Assembly: GCF_010183535.1 (NCBI RefSeq)
Contig: NC_071328.1
Location: 3,100,001 to 3,164,000, forward strand
Source: Caenorhabditis remanei
Lineage: Eukaryota > Nematoda > Chromadorea > Rhabditida > Rhabditidae
Direction: 5' to 3'
DNA length: 64,000 nucleotides
Part shown: positions 41,491-56,500 of the stretch, piece after piece
How the letters are laid out: each line of letters starts with the position of its first letter
How positions within the stretch are numbered: the first letter of the stretch is position 1
Notes under the pieces: generated by a model
Databases searched by the model: none
The model's input: only the letters and a program-made list of their open reading frames with translations
Told to the model about the DNA's origin: nothing
Made by a program: the position numbers and the translations under genes

Positions 41491-44476
41491 ATGACTCATA
41501 TGAGAGGAACGAATCATGAGAAATCGGAAATGGAGCAGGAGAATTCGAAAATTTTGTTGAAGGAGCGGTAAAAATAATTTTTTGCTTAAAAAATGCAAAA
41601 AATGAGTTTTTTTTGCAGATACGACCTTCTGAAATGGTTGACGAATGTGGAAATGCGATCGCCGAATTTTCTGATACCTGTTCAGATTGCGAATTATGTG
41701 GAATCACTGCCAATGTGTAAATTGGCGGTCTCGCCGTGAGTTTTGGCGGGAAAATTGATTGAAAAATTGGAAAATTTGGGTTGCAAAAGCTGAAAATCTT
41801 GCTGAAAATTGAGAATTTTCATTCGGAAACCATAAAAATCAAAATTTACACCCACATTTTCGTTTTTTTTGAATAAAAATAGTCAAATTTTTAAAATCGG
41901 GAGTTTCCAAACCATCTGTACCCCGAATTTCGATAGATTTTTGCTTTTCAGAGCTGAAAATCCAAAAAAATCAGTTTTGGACCTAATTTTACCTGAAAAT
42001 TGTCGAATTTTAGCAGTTTTTCTCCAAAATTTCGAATTATAGACAAAAATTTTACTTTTTTTTTTTGTTTTTTCCGAAAATAATGTTTCTGGAGCGTGCT
42101 GAATCTGAAAATCTTGCTGAACATTGAGAATTTTCACTTAAAAACCCATAAAAAGTGATATTTTCTTCAAAAAAAGACACGAAAACTTCAAAATTTTGTG
42201 ATTTTTCTATCAGAGAACTCCGAAAATTATCAAATTGGGGTCTAAAATTAAAGAGAATTGAAAAATTCCAAACTTTTCAGATTGTCAGCATGAATTTGAA
42301 GGATTTTCTGGAAAAAACTACTCTGAAACTGCTGAAAAATTAAAATAGTCGGAGTTCTCTCATAGAAAAATCACAAAATTTTGAAGTTTTCGTGTCTTTT
42401 TTCGAAGAAAAAATCACTTTTTATGGATTTTTAAGTGAAAATTCTCAATTTTCAGCAAGATTTTCAGATTCAGCACGCTCCAGAAACATTATTTTCCCCC
42501 TTTTTTTAACCTTTTAGGTTTTCAGCATGAATTTGAAGGGATTTTCTGAAGAAACTACTCTGAATTGACTCTCAAATCAAAATTTTGGAGAAAAATTGCT
42601 GAAATTTGATAATTTTCAGACAAAATTAGGTCTGAAACTGGATTTTTTTTTGGATTTTCAGCTATGAAAAGCGAAAATCTATTGAAATTCGGAGTGCAGA
42701 TGGTTTTGAAACTCCCGATTTAAAAATTTTGTCGATTTTATTCAAAAAAGCGAAAATGACGAAGAAATTCTCTTTTTTTTTTTTGATTTCCGAATGAAAA
42801 TTCTCAATTTTCAGCAAGATTTTCAGCTTTCGGCACTCTCCAGCAACATTTTTTTCGTTTTCAAACGCAAAATTGTCTTTTTTCATACTCAATTTCCTGG
42901 ATTTTCAGCTATACAAGGTCCCTTATTTCAATTCTTCTTAATTCCAGAAAATGCGATTCGAAAATTTACGGTTTTTCGAGATAAGAGAGTGAGAAATGTG
43001 ATTTTTTTTTTGATAAGAGAGTGAGAAATGTGATTCACAAAAAAATGTCAAAAAATTACAAAATTTCGAGTTTTCAAATCGAAAACGGTGAAAATTCAGA
43101 TTTTTTGGATTAAAAAAGACAAAGAATAGATTTTTCTGATGAGTTTATCACAAAATTGACTTTTTTCAGTGTGGAATTGCCAGAAATCACTCATTTCTTG
43201 CTATAAAATGACGGAAAATTGAATTTTTAAACTAGAAAAAGCTAGAAAATGAAAGATTTCGACATTTTCTGACTAAAATTGAATAGAATTGAAAAAAATT
43301 CTAAACTTTTCAGATTTTCAGCATGATTTGAAGGATTTTCTGAAGAAACTACTCTGAATTGACTCTAAATTCAAAATTTTGAAGAAAAAACTGCTGAAAT
43401 TCGATAAATTTCGGATTTTCAGCTATGAAAAGCGAAAATCTTTTGAAATTCGGAGTGCAGATGGTTTTGAAACTCCCGATTTAAAAAATTTATCTATTTT
43501 TATTCAAAAAAAAGATTTCCGACTGAAAATTCTCAATTTTCAGCAAGATTTTCAGCTTTTGCAACACTTTTCTTCGTTTTCAAACACAAATTTCTCAAAA
43601 TTTTCCTTTTTTTTTTTTTAAATTCTTTTTTATTCCAGAAAATGCGACCGTGTTGCCCTAATGAGTTACGCCCGTCAACTCGACATCTATCAGATTTCCG
43701 GAGAGATTCTGGAACACGAATCGAGTGTTCAAGTACTGGAAGAAATGTCTCCAGAATATTGTCTTCTCCAGTTCTCCGCCTCCTCAAATCTTCTTTTGTC
43801 TTCCAGAAGTACCCCTCATATCGATGTATTTGATAATATGGGTGCATACTGTTATGATATTCCTCTCGAAATCCACGAAGGCATTTTCGATGTGAACAAG
43901 GCGATATGTGGAATGCAGACTGTCGCCAATCATTTCACTCAATCTAGTGATAAATTCACGGAGATTCTATACGTTTTACAGTATTCTGGCGTGTTTTCTG
44001 CGTTTAAAATTGGGTAATTCTTGGTTTCTAAGCCTAAATTTTTGTCCTAAAACTTTGGGCACCACAATTCCAGGATTTAGGTTTTTTTTAAATATGAATC
44101 GATTCAGAAAACCAGGAAAAAGAGAAAATCCTCTTGGAGCAATGTCTGAAAATCAGTCTGAAACGAGTTATAAGGCCTCAAAGTGCCAAAAGTCGCATTT
44201 TGTACATTTTCAGAAGAAATTTTGGAATGCATTCTCAAATTTCCGAAATCCCCATTTAAATTTAAATTTTAAAATCGCTGAAAATCCCAAAAAATGTTTT
44301 TGTTGCGAATTTTTTACCGAAAAACAGATTTTCCCCTCAAAATCCTTCAATTTTTCGTAACAAAAACGCAAAGTTTTGAGTCAGGATTAAGGGTTTAACT
44401 GTCAGGCATTTTTCTTTCAAAAATACGATTTCTGCATGATTTCCAACGAAAAAACGTGATGCGACATTTTCTAACA

Positions 44477-44512
<36 letters not shown>

Positions 44513-47500
44513 GATAGGCCTGAAAATGAGTCTGAAACCAGTTATGAGACCCCAAAATGTCAAACATCGCTCCTTGTTGTGCAATTTTTCAGTATATTTC
44601 AATAGAAATTCTCCTCGTTTGCACATTTTTTTTGAAAATTTTCAAAAAATGAAATTTTCAAAAAATGAAAATTTACGTGCAGACGAGAGAATTTCTATTG
44701 AAACGTACAAAAAAAGTGGACAACAAGTACCGATTTTTGGCACTTTGAGGTTCATAACTCGTTTCAGACTGATTTTCAGGTCTAGCTCTAAGAGACTTCC
44801 TGAATCGATGCATATATATATATATATATATGGATATATATTAGCACGTCACGCTTCTTACAACCGCGCCCTACCAAAACCAAAGAAAATTGTGTGCGAA
44901 ATTAAGAGACTCAGAGAAAAAGAGACATTTTTCAATGTGATTTCGGTGGAGCGCAGTTGTCAGAACCAGACTTGCAAGATTCCGGGCCGGGCCGAGAAAG
45001 CTCCGGCCCGGCCCGGCCCGGCCCGGCCCGGTCGGCCCGGATTTGAATTTTTGAACTTTTTTCACTACAATTTTTTGTCCAAAAATTTATTTTTTGAACA
45101 TTTTCCATATTTTCCTCAAGTATATTTCTCAAAAACATTCGAAACCTGCAAAAAATTGTTTTTAAGAAATATTTTTCAAAAAAATCTGGAAATTTTCGAA
45201 AAAAAAAATTTGAATTTTTTTTCAGTACTGAACTTCCGGGCCGACCGGGCCGGGCCGGGCCGGGCCCTGGAAATTTTCATTCCGGCCCGGCCCGGCCCGG
45301 CCCGGCCCGGCTCGTTGCAAGTCTGGTCAGAACTGTGCCGAGCTAATATGTATCCTGTTTCAAAAAAAGGTACCTATTTTTTACCAAATTTTTTGAAATT
45401 TTACATTAAAAATTTCAATTTTTTGATGCATAACTATCTTTTGATTGAATTCTGAAGTATAGTCAAAAATTCGACATTTTTGGGAAAAAATTCAAAAAAA
45501 TTCAAAAAAACTCAAATTTTCGTTCAAAATTTCAGTTCAAATTTTTCAGCCGGGCCTCGGGCCGGGCCGGGCCGGGCCTTGGAAATTCTCGTCACGGCCC
45601 GGCCCGGCCCGGCCCGTTGCAAGTATGGGAAAATCTGTTTTTCGGTCAAAAATTCCCAAAAAAACCATTTTTTGGGATTTTCATCGATTTAAATGAGGAA
45701 TACGGTAATTTGAGAATGCATTTCAAAATTTCTACTGAAAATGTACAAAATGCGACTTTTGGCACTTTGAGGCCTTGTAACTAGTTTCCGACTGATTTTC
45801 AGACATTGCTCCAAGAGGATTTTCTCTTTTCCCTGGTTTTCCGAATCGATTCATATCAAAAAGTCTTACATTTTTGGAATTGTGGTGTCCAAAGTTTTAT
45901 GACAAAAATGATAACCTTTAAAAAACTGAAAATTGTTCCAGCCGTTTGTCGAAATACTCGCGAATGTGGTCTGTCCAGTTGGACATTGGACAAACCGGAT
46001 CATTTATTGTCCTTCCTCAATATAGTCTCCTTCTTGTCTCCGCCCACCACAAAGAGTCGACGTCGGTGACACCGCCGGCCGGATTGTGTTCATTCAGATT
46101 GATGGATATGGATCCGTTTGTGGAGCCGATTCGCATTTCGACGCCAGAAGGTAGGCAAATTTGAATAAAGTTCATTTTTAAGCTAATTGAACATTTTAAA
46201 CAGTGACCTAGAGTTCCTGAGAGATGGCCTAAGAAACCAATCATTGCATTTGTGACCCAGAATCTCGAATTCTAGTTTCTTAGGTAGTAGAAACGTCGGA
46301 AGTTGAATTCAAAATTTTGAAAAAATTTTAAAATACTCACAAATGTTTCCAGAGATAGATGCTTTTCCAGTATCCTCACAGTAAAATCTACATATTTAGG
46401 CTCCACCCACTTCTCCCGGTCAATAAATGGGCGGAGTCCCGTGTCACGAATTTTCAAGTTTTTTTTTAACGAAAAAATGTATTTTTCTGCGATTTTTACC
46501 AAATTTTGGATGATTTCTCACTAAATCGGGAGCCCACAACCGCTGGCCTAGAAACCCAAACAGAAAAAGTTCGGCCATGATCACTGTGAGAGCATTTTTT
46601 GAACTGAAAACCCTGGGGGTTTTATGAATTTGTAAGTATCAGCATAGAAAAATTCACATTTTTTTTAACCAATATTGAAAAATTCAGTTACAGACGTTTT
46701 TTTCTGAATTTCCACCCTCTAATGGTCCATAGAGTTTGCAGGAGGATTCTTCTCTCGCCTTCCATTCTCCACCTCATTCATGACGTATCTTCCCAAACTC
46801 TCGTTATCATTCGAATCTCAATTACTGGTTACTGTAGCCACTTCTGGTTCATTGTATCTCTTCGAAATCCCGTCGCTTCGCGTCAAATTTCAATTCAATT
46901 TTATCAGTGGACCACGCCCCATCGAAGCGTGTTTTGTGGATACTGATGTGAGTGGGAACTAGAAAAAATCAGATCTAAAAATTTGAAAAAAACGCTACAT
47001 TTCAAGCTGAAAATCATAGAAAACCGACTGAAAATCGAAAAATTACAGATTTTCGAAACTTTTCGTGTCATAACTCGGCCAGATTTGCTCCAAATTAGAA
47101 AATAATTAAATTTTCAGATTCAGCTCGTTTTCAGCTTTTATTTGAGTATAATCACCGCTATATTCTGAAATTTTCGAAAATTTTGAATATAGCTTTGATT
47201 ATACTCAAATGAAAGCTGAAAACGAGCTGAATCTGAAAATTTAACTATTTTTGAATTTGGAGCAAATCTGACCGAGTTATGACACGAAAAGTTCCGAATA
47301 ACTTTAACTTTTCGATTTTCAGTCGGTTTTCTATGACTTTTAGCTTAAAAGCGATTATAACTCGACCAGATTTGCTCCAAATTCGAAAATACTTAAAGTT
47401 TCAGATTCAGCACATTTTCAGCTTTCATTTGAGTATAATCACCGCTATATTCTGAAAATTTCGAATTTCAAGCCTTGCCTCCTGACTAAAACTACCGTAA

Positions 47501-50500
47501 CCCGGTCAGATTTGCAAATTTTGAAAATTTTGTATATTATACTCATTTAAAAGGTCTTGAGCGAATACTTTACTGAATTTGACAGTGAAAATCTTAAAAA
47601 TTTGAAAAAAAAACTACAGTAACCCGTGGTTTTCGTGGCAAGACCCAAAATTTTCGAAAATTTTGAATATAGCCTTGATTATACTCAGATGAAAGCTGAA
47701 AACGAGCTGAATCTGAAAATTTGATTATTTTCGAATTTGGAGCTAATCTGGCCGAGTTATGACACGAAAAGTTCCGAAAATCTGAAACTTTTCGATTTTC
47801 AGTCGGTTTTCTATGATTTTCAGCTTAAAATGTAGCTTGAAGTCTAAAAAAACGCTAAATGTTACGAAAAACCGCTAAATTTTACGAAAAAACGCTAAAT
47901 TCTACGAAAAAACGTTAAATTTTACGAAAAAAAAACGCTAAATTTTACGAAAAAACACTAAATTTTACGAAAAAAAAACGCTAAAATTTACTGAAAAATG
48001 CTGAAATTTAGGGAACAATGCAACAATTTACAGAAAAACGCTAAAAATTTACGGAAAAAACTAAAAAATTTCCTCATTTAAAAGATCTGAGCGAATACTT
48101 TCAGAATTTGACACGGGAAATTTGAAAAATTTGAAAAAAAATAGTGAAAAATTTCCAGGAAATCGCAGTGATCTACGATAATGGATACCTCCTCCGATGT
48201 CAAATCGATGATTTGGAGGAAAAAATGTATTCGATGAAAATGAAATCAAAAAAACAGTTGGATGAACCGGATCACAAAGACATGTACACTGAGCATACTG
48301 TAATGGTGTCACCGGCTCAACGAGAGATATTTCTTCTCTCTGCTCAAGGAGACAACACTTTTCTTCGAGAGGCCGCCCATAAGAGAGTCCAATTAGCTGG
48401 GCAATTATGGTTGTATACTGTATGGAATTCATTCAAAAAACTGTTGGGAATGGCGATGGGAGAACCGGCGGAACAGTTGCAGATGGCAACGCATATCGCG
48501 AAATTTGAATTCGCGTTGATTCACTCGCCGACGAGAACGCTTCAGGAGTTATTTAATAGAACGGTAATTAGATGGAAAATTTAAATAAAAAAAAAAGGAT
48601 TTTTCAGGAGAAAAAATGTCAGTTTTCACTCAAAAATCTCGAATTTTCAGCGAAAAAAGTGGAAAATTCATCAAAAAATGCAATTTCAATGAGATTTTTC
48701 GTCTAAAATCTCTGTTTTTTTTCGAGTTTTCTCTGTTTTTATCTCAAAAAAAAGAAGAGCTTTTCACTGTCAAAATACTATTAGCAGCCCACCAACTCTT
48801 ACAACTGCGCCCCACCGCAAACGAGAGAGTATTGGCGAGAGAGACGCAGAGAGTTTTTCACAGTTTTTGACCTATTCTCTCTATTTTTCATAATAATTCC
48901 GTTAAAAAGTTATGAAAAACAGCGAGAATAGAACCAAATTTGTGACGGCGCGAGAGAAAACTCTGCGTCTCTCTCGCAGATACTCTCTCGTTTGCAGTGG
49001 GGCGCAGTTGTAGGAGGGGTGGACTGCTAATAACGAAGAAAAAAACTGACGCATATGCTAAAAATCGCTTCAATTTCCGTTCTCCTAACTCAAAATGAGT
49101 TTTGGTGGAAGAGTTTTTCCGCGCGGCCGTGTAGTCCTCTCGGACAAGATTTTGGCTCAATTCCTCGTTTTCTAACTTTCCGCGCGGAAAAACTCTTCCA
49201 CCAAAGCTCATTTTGAGTCAGGGGAACGGGATTTTTAGCATATGCATCAGTGATAAAAGTTTCTTAGAATTTCCTGAAGTATAGGAATCTGAAATAAAAA
49301 AATACTTCAGTCCTCCTTTTAAAAATAGGAAAATTTCGGAATTTTTGGAGTTCTAGGTCATTTTTCTTGTTTTTTTCCAACATTTTCTTATGAAAACTCG
49401 AATAATGGCTGAATTTGCAGCTAGTCGAACATGACTACACGCGAGCGCGTGAACTCGCCGAAACATACGAAACAATCGATATCGACGTGGTCCTCAAATC
49501 CGAATGGCGCGACAAATGCTCAAAAAACAAGGTTACGGTAGAAGACGTCGAGGGAATTCTGAAGAGAATCGGCGATTCCGAATGGATCGCCGAACAGTGT
49601 GCCAACGCGGATTCCGATGATTTCGAAGTGCACAAAGCGTTGATTGATTTGGGTCTGTCACTTGGGGAGTCTAGTGTGACATGGCAGATTCGATTGCTTC
49701 ATCACTGGAGAATGTTGGAAGTTTGTCGGATTAAAGGAGACGTTGACACTTATATGATAGCGAGGAAAGGCAGCTGTTTGGATGCTGCATTGGCTTTTGC
49801 ACATGTAAGTTTGCAAAAATGGAAGTGCGCTCCTATGAAATTCTCGAAAAATTGAGGTTCGATAGAGCGCACTTTGAATTTCCCATGGTTGAAAGTGCGC
49901 TCTATTAAGATTCTCGAAACAATTCTAATTCTCGATAGAGCGTAGTTTGATTTCGCTAAGGTTGAAAGTGCGCTCCAATGGAATTTTAGGAAAAATGGAG
50001 GTTCGATAGAGCACGATTGCTCTATTTTGAATTTGTTAAGGTTGAAAGTGCGCTCTATTGAGATTCTCGAAGCAATTCAAATTCTCGATAGAGCGCTATT
50101 GCTGTATTTTGAATTTGGTAAGGTTGAAAGTGCGCTCCAATGGAATTTTCGAAAAAATTGAGGTTCTATAGAGCGCATTTGCTCTATTTTGAATGTTCTA
50201 TGGTTGAAAGTGCGCTCCAATGAAATTCTCGGAAAAATGGAGGTTCGATAGAGCGCGATTGCTTTATTTTGACGTTGTGAAGGCTGAAAATGCGCTCCAA
50301 TGAAATTCTCGGAAAAATGGAGGCTCGATAGAGCGAGATTGCTCTATTAGCACGGCACACTTCTTACAACCGCGCTCTACTGAAACCGAAGAAAATTGTG
50401 TGCGAAATTGAGAGACTCAGAGAAAAAGAGACACTTCTCAAGGGGGATTTCGATGGAGCGCAGTTGTAAGAACTGTACCGAGCTAATATTAGAGGAGGAA

Positions 50501-53500
50501 AGGGCGCTCCAATGAACATATCGAAATCATTGAGGTTCGATAGAGCGCGATTGCTTTGTTTTGAAAGTTCTATGGTTGAAAGTGCGCTCCAATGAACATA
50601 TCGAAATCATTGAGGTTCGATAGAGCGCATTTGCTCTATTTTGAATGTTCTATGGTTGAAAGTGCGCTCCAATGAACATATCGAAATCATTGAGGTTCGA
50701 TAGAGCGCATTTGCTCTATTTTGAATGTTTTATGGTTGAAAATGCGCTCCAATGAAATTCTCGGAAAAATGGAGGTTCGATAGAGCACGATTGCTCTATT
50801 TTGAATTTGTTGAAGTTGAAAGTGCGCTCTATTGAGAAAAGTTCAATAGTACGACAGAGCGCACTTTGAATTTGTTAAAGTGCGCTCCGTTGAGCACTCA
50901 AGAAAACACTCAAATTTGAGAGACGCAGACTCCAAAATCGTGTACTCCACGTGGACAAGTTAAGTAACCGGTTTCCTGCGTTGTTACAATAGAGCGCATT
51001 TGTTTAATATATTTGGAAATTTAGAAAACACAGAAATTCGAAAAAAATTTAAAATCGGAAGCCTCTTGTTCACGTGGGAGACAGTCGTGCAAATGCGCTC
51101 CACCGGAATTTTTAGCAATTTCGCTAGAGCGCATTTCCATACAAAAAATGTCAATTTCATATATTTTCCAGAACGGAGACATCGACTCCCTGACTCGAAT
51201 CATCGAATCCAACATGACCGTAATGAAACGTCACCAGAAACGTATTCTCTCCGCAATTCCCACATGCACATCACCCACAAAATACGAAATTCTAATGCCC
51301 CGCCTACTATCAGATGACGTCGAAGAGCAATGGGAGCTCGAAGAGCAACACGACGACGGAATCTGTGAACGTCTTCATCAGATTCTCCGCGAACATCCGG
51401 ATTCAGAAGCGTTGATTCGAAATATCAACGTGGGAAATGTGGAAGACGAGGGCGACTTTAATTACGTCGAATGGATTCGTGAGACCCTTCCGAAGATTGA
51501 TTTCGAGTGTGGCCTCACTGATATCTGCGTGAATTTGTTGCGGATTGCGATAGAGCGCGGTTACGAAGATTTGATTCATGAGATGGGAATCTGGGAGAGA
51601 TATGCACAGTACATTCGGATTTGTTCGAGTGTTAGTGAGAGTATCACATCGTTCCAAGATTCTAGTGTCAAATCGTTTATCGATCGATTCGCACGTCTTC
51701 TGGATTCAGAATTGATTAGTTTTGCGGAAGAAGTGACGGGGCTCATTGAGTGGAAGGTGAACACCACGTCTTCAGAATCCAAAGATTCAGAAGACGTTAC
51801 CCCAGAAATCCGGCTCCAGAAGGCCATTACCTTGCTCCTGAAGGCTACCAACGAACGGGATACAAAAGTCCTTGTGGCGTTCCGCACCGCGCGTCCCGAT
51901 GTCGTCGATGACCATGCCATCCTCGAAGTCCTTCTGAATATGACGTCGACTGGAGCGGATTTGATGAAATCTCTTGGGGACTTGCCCGTTGATAAGTACT
52001 CGAATGTGACGTCATCGCTGGGATCTTTGATGTCGAGAGGTGTCAAAATGACGTTTAAATCGATTTTTGAGAGTATGAAGGAGCCGTGAGTTTTGGGGTT
52101 TTTTGAGGGGAATGGCGTTCTAATGAGAAAAATTTGAGCTCGAAAATCACTGAATGTTGGCTATAAAACACTGAATTTTGACGATTTAGAGCTAAAAAAA
52201 CTAGATTTTCTAACGTTTTCACGTTAAAAATGATAAACTTTTGCACTGGAAATTCGAATTTCTGGTTAAAAACCAGTCCAAATTTCCGGTTTCGGAATAT
52301 ACAATAGAGCGCACTTGCTCCATTTTATGTCAGAAAATCGCAAACCTTCAATAATTTTAGCCCGAAATCGCAAAGTTTTGACGATTTTGAGCTGAAAAAA
52401 AAAACTTTTTTAACGGTCTAGAAAAAATGTCGTAATCGCGGTCGCTCTAATGACAAATTTGAAATTTCCGAAAATTTATTTGTTTCAGCTTGAAAACCGT
52501 AAATTATGAAGATTTAGAGCTATGAAAACGTGATTTTCTAACGTTTTCACCGTGTACGCCATTTTAAAATTTAATTTTTTTCTAAAAATATTGATTTTTG
52601 CCTAATTTAAGGTCAAAAATTGGTTATTGGGGGTGCAATGAGAAAATATTGAGTTTGAGCAAAATTTTACGGCTAAAAATCGCGAAAATTCAATAATTTC
52701 AACTCTGAATCACTGAATTTTGACGATTTTGAGCTGAAAAAGTGGATTTTCTGAAGTTTTCACTCTTAAAATAGTCCGATTTCGCACGAGAAAAACGGAT
52801 CTAAAATCTAATCTAAAAAAACGAGATGATGTCAAAATTGAAAAACAATTGAAAATTTGAGTGAATTTTCAATATCAAACACAATTTTTCACTGAATTTT
52901 GACAATTTAGAGCTGAAAAAAAGTGATTTTCTGACGTTTGCAACCTGAAAATAGTCCTATTTCGCTGGCTGTTCAGAATGACTTTCGAAACTTGAGTCAA
53001 TTTTTGGAACAAGACTTGAATGTTCCATCATTTATTAATTAGTCATTATACAGACACAATTAGTATCGCCAATTAGCACCCGGTTAGCGAACAGAAACTG
53101 CAGACCATCAGCTTGTAGCCACTTGGACTCTCAGCGTTCTGAAATCAGGATATCTGAGTGTTAGTCTACTTGTGAGTCCTCTTACCAACTCCCACTTAAA
53201 ATAGATTCTCTTGACCCTTTCATCAACGGCAGTTGTCGATTCTGCGACAGCGATGAGACCTCCGTCTGCGGTTTTACTCGCCGAGTGAATATATTCAGCC
53301 TTTGAATTAACGTACTTAATGATGATAGCTTGTGCCACTGGAAAGCAACTGTTTTTGTTTTATTTGTCTGAAAATAGGTTTTACTCACCTATGATATTGG
53401 CATCAACAAGCTTCTCGTATAAATCGATATCCTGGATATACAGTGCGTCGGCGATAAGCTTCAACTGATACTCGAATTCTTGGTTTGCATCTTTAACTGG

Positions 53501-56500
53501 ATGTTTCCAGTAGATGGTGGCAGTGGCCATGACAGCAAGAGTCAGAAGGAAAATTGGAAGACGCATTGGATTCACAATGATGGAGGATTCTGAGGAGAGG
53601 GCGCCGAGCTTTATAGGGGTGTCCTGATTGAGTTAGGACGGTTTCCAACGGGGGGAGTTTTATGGGCATGAGAGAGGATGGTCATAACATATAAAATTTG
53701 GAGAAGAGGTGATCAGAAATCGATCAAGAGAAGCTGCAGGAATGAAATCTGAAAAAAATCTAGTCTGAAAATTCTTGCACATCTGGTCATCTGGATTCAC
53801 AGATAGACGTTACTGTAACAATCGAAATTGTGGCAAGTGCGCTCTAATTATAGTCTTGTGAAAGTTACAGTTTTCCCACTAAAAACTGACATTTTCATAT
53901 GATTATGAATCGAGCCCATTTAGTCACGCGTAGGGGGAACCTATGCCCAAATTTTTCTCAAAGTTCCGCTGTTTTTCTCTAAACTTGAGTTAATTTTCGA
54001 ATAATTGAATTTTCCATAATTTATTAATCAGTCATAAACAGGCACAATTAGTATCGCCAATTAGCACCCCATTAACGAACAGAAACTGCACTCCACCATC
54101 TTGTAGCCACTTGGACTCTCAGCGTTCTGAAATCAGGATACACGAGTTAGTCGAAGACTTGTGACTCCTCTTACCAACTCCCACTTAAAATAGGGGCTGT
54201 CATGTCCGTCCACTGTCGATCTTGCGATAGCGATGAGATCTCCGTCTGCGGTTTTATTCGCCGAGAGAATATAATCAGCTTTATAAGTAGTGTACAACGA
54301 GATTATAGCGTCCGCCCCTGGAACTGTTTTTGTTTTATTTATCTGAAAATAGGTTTTACTCACCAATGATATTGGCATCGACAAGCTTCTCGTATAACTC
54401 GATATCCTGGATATACAGTGCGTCAGTGATAAGCTTCAATTGATACTCGAATTCTTGGTTTGCATCTTTAACTGGATGTTTCCAGTAGATGGTGGCAGTG
54501 GCCATGACAGCAAGAGTCAGAAGGAGAATTTTAAGACGCATCGTTTTCACAATGATGGAGAATTCTGGAGAGAGGCGCCGAGCTTTATAGGGGTGTCATA
54601 ATTGAGTTAGGACGGTTTCCAGCGGGGGGAGTTTTATGGGCATGAGAGAGGATGGTCATAAAATATGAAATATGGAGAGGAGGTGATCAGAAATCAACCA
54701 AGAAGAGCTAGAAGAATGAGATCTCAAATTGTCTGAAAATCGGAACTTTTCAAACCGAGACATTCTGAAATTGAGATGTTTTGAAACCGAGACATTTGGT
54801 AACATTGACACTTTGAAGCCGAGACATTTCGAGACCGAGACATTTGGTCACTTCAAAATTTCTAAACCGAGGTATACCGGAACCGAGATATTCTGATACT
54901 GAGACGTTTTGAATTCATACCATTTCAAAGCCGAGACGTTTGACAACCTTGTCGTCACACCACCGGACATTCTGAAACCGAGACGTTCTGAAACCGAGAT
55001 GTTTCGAAATCGAGGTTTGACTACCTTCACACTTGGCCACGTTGAAATTTCGAAAATGAGAAATTTCAAAACCGAGACGTTTGACAACCTTGTCGTTTTG
55101 AAACCAGGTATTGTTCAACTGAACTTCCTTTCTGTTATTACACATTCTGAAGCCGTGACGTTTCCAAACCAAAACTTTTTGAAACCGAGACATTTCGACA
55201 TCAGGTCCTTTTAAAAACAGACATTCTGGAACCAGCCCTTCAGTAACGATGGCATTTCGAAAACAGGACATTTTGAAACCGAGACTTTTGGCCCAGTTGA
55301 CAAGTATGCCATAAATGAAGTGTCCTTCCCAATAGGAGCATGGAAAACACATGACACCCCAAGACACGTCGTATTTGTAATGACACCTTCTGGTTGTCAC
55401 TTGGTGGATGGACGAATGATTTTCAAAGCTTTTTTAAATGAGAGGAAACCATGAATTGAATGTTCCATCATTTATTAATCAGCAATTGACAGACAATTAA
55501 AATAATTCACGGCACTCGACCAACTTGTAGCCACTTGGACTCTCAGCGTTCTGAAATCAGAATATCTGAGTGTTAGCCTACTTGTGACTCCTCTTACCAA
55601 CTCCCACTTAAAAGTGAACCTGTCAGGAAGGCTCACCAATCTTCCCATAGCGTAGAGACCTCCTTCTGCGGTTTTACTCGCGTAGACAATATATCCAGCT
55701 TCAGAAGCGTACACCCCGAGGATCGGTTCCGCATCTGGAAATTTGTTGTTTTTTATTTGTCTGAAAGTGGGTTCCAACTCACATCCATCAAAGACATTCA
55801 CTAGCTTCTCGAACAACTCGATATCCTTGTTGTTGAGTGCGTCAGTGATAAGCTTCAATTGATACTTGACTTCTTGGTTTGCATCTCTAACTGGATGCTT
55901 CCAGTAGATGGTGGCAGTAGATGGTACCATCATGGCAGTGGCCATGACAGCAAGAGTCAGAAGGAGAATTGGAAGACGCATTGGTTTCACAATGATGAGG
56001 AATTCTGGGGAGAGGGCGCCGAGATTTATAGGGGTGCTAACTCAATTAGGACGGTTTCCTATGGAGGCGGTTTTATGGGCATGAGAGAGGATGGTGATAA
56101 AATATGAAATATGGAGAGGAGGTGATCAAAATTCAGTTACAGTAAACGAGAGAAGCTGGATGAATGAGATCTGAAAATAGTCAGAAAATTGGAACGTTTC
56201 AAATCGATACATTCCGCAACCGAGACATTTCGAAACCAAGACGTTTGGTAACCTCAAAATTTCAAAACCGAGATATTTGGAAACCACGACATTTAACAAC
56301 CTTGTCTTCACTAAATCAGACATCTCGAAACCGAGACGTTTCGAAACCAAGGCATTCTGATACTGAGACGTTTCAAACCGAGAAATTTCGATACCGAACA
56401 TTCAGAAATTAGGCATACTGAAACCAGACATTCTGAAATTAAGACATTTGGAAACCGAGACGTTCTGGAACCAAGAATTCTGAAACCGAGACATTTAGTA

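Larger units (their letters stand above)
44038..45910. repeat. 1.9-kb foldback with nested insertions, smgl-1 intron 3
   Basis: The left arm (44038 to about 44260: CTAAAACTTTGGGCACCACA, TCCTCTTGGAGCAATGTC, GGCCTCAAAGTGCC) is inverted at about 45690-45910. Inside lie a second palindrome with TA runs (44479-44840), a family 1 MITE, a hAT-like MITE inside that MITE, and half of another GGGCC element. The right arm reaches to within about 30 bp of the exon at 45942. Confidence 0.85.

Noticed and set aside
44508..45455. 315-codon open frame through GGGCC arrays
   Set aside because: It crosses a MITE, a nested MITE and palindromes; Gly/Pro/Arg runs are translation of the GGGCC repeats.
53389..53575. 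GTG start (53575) for nested gene A and equivalents in B and C
   Set aside because: An in-frame ATG nine bases downstream gives a normal signal peptide in all three paralogs.
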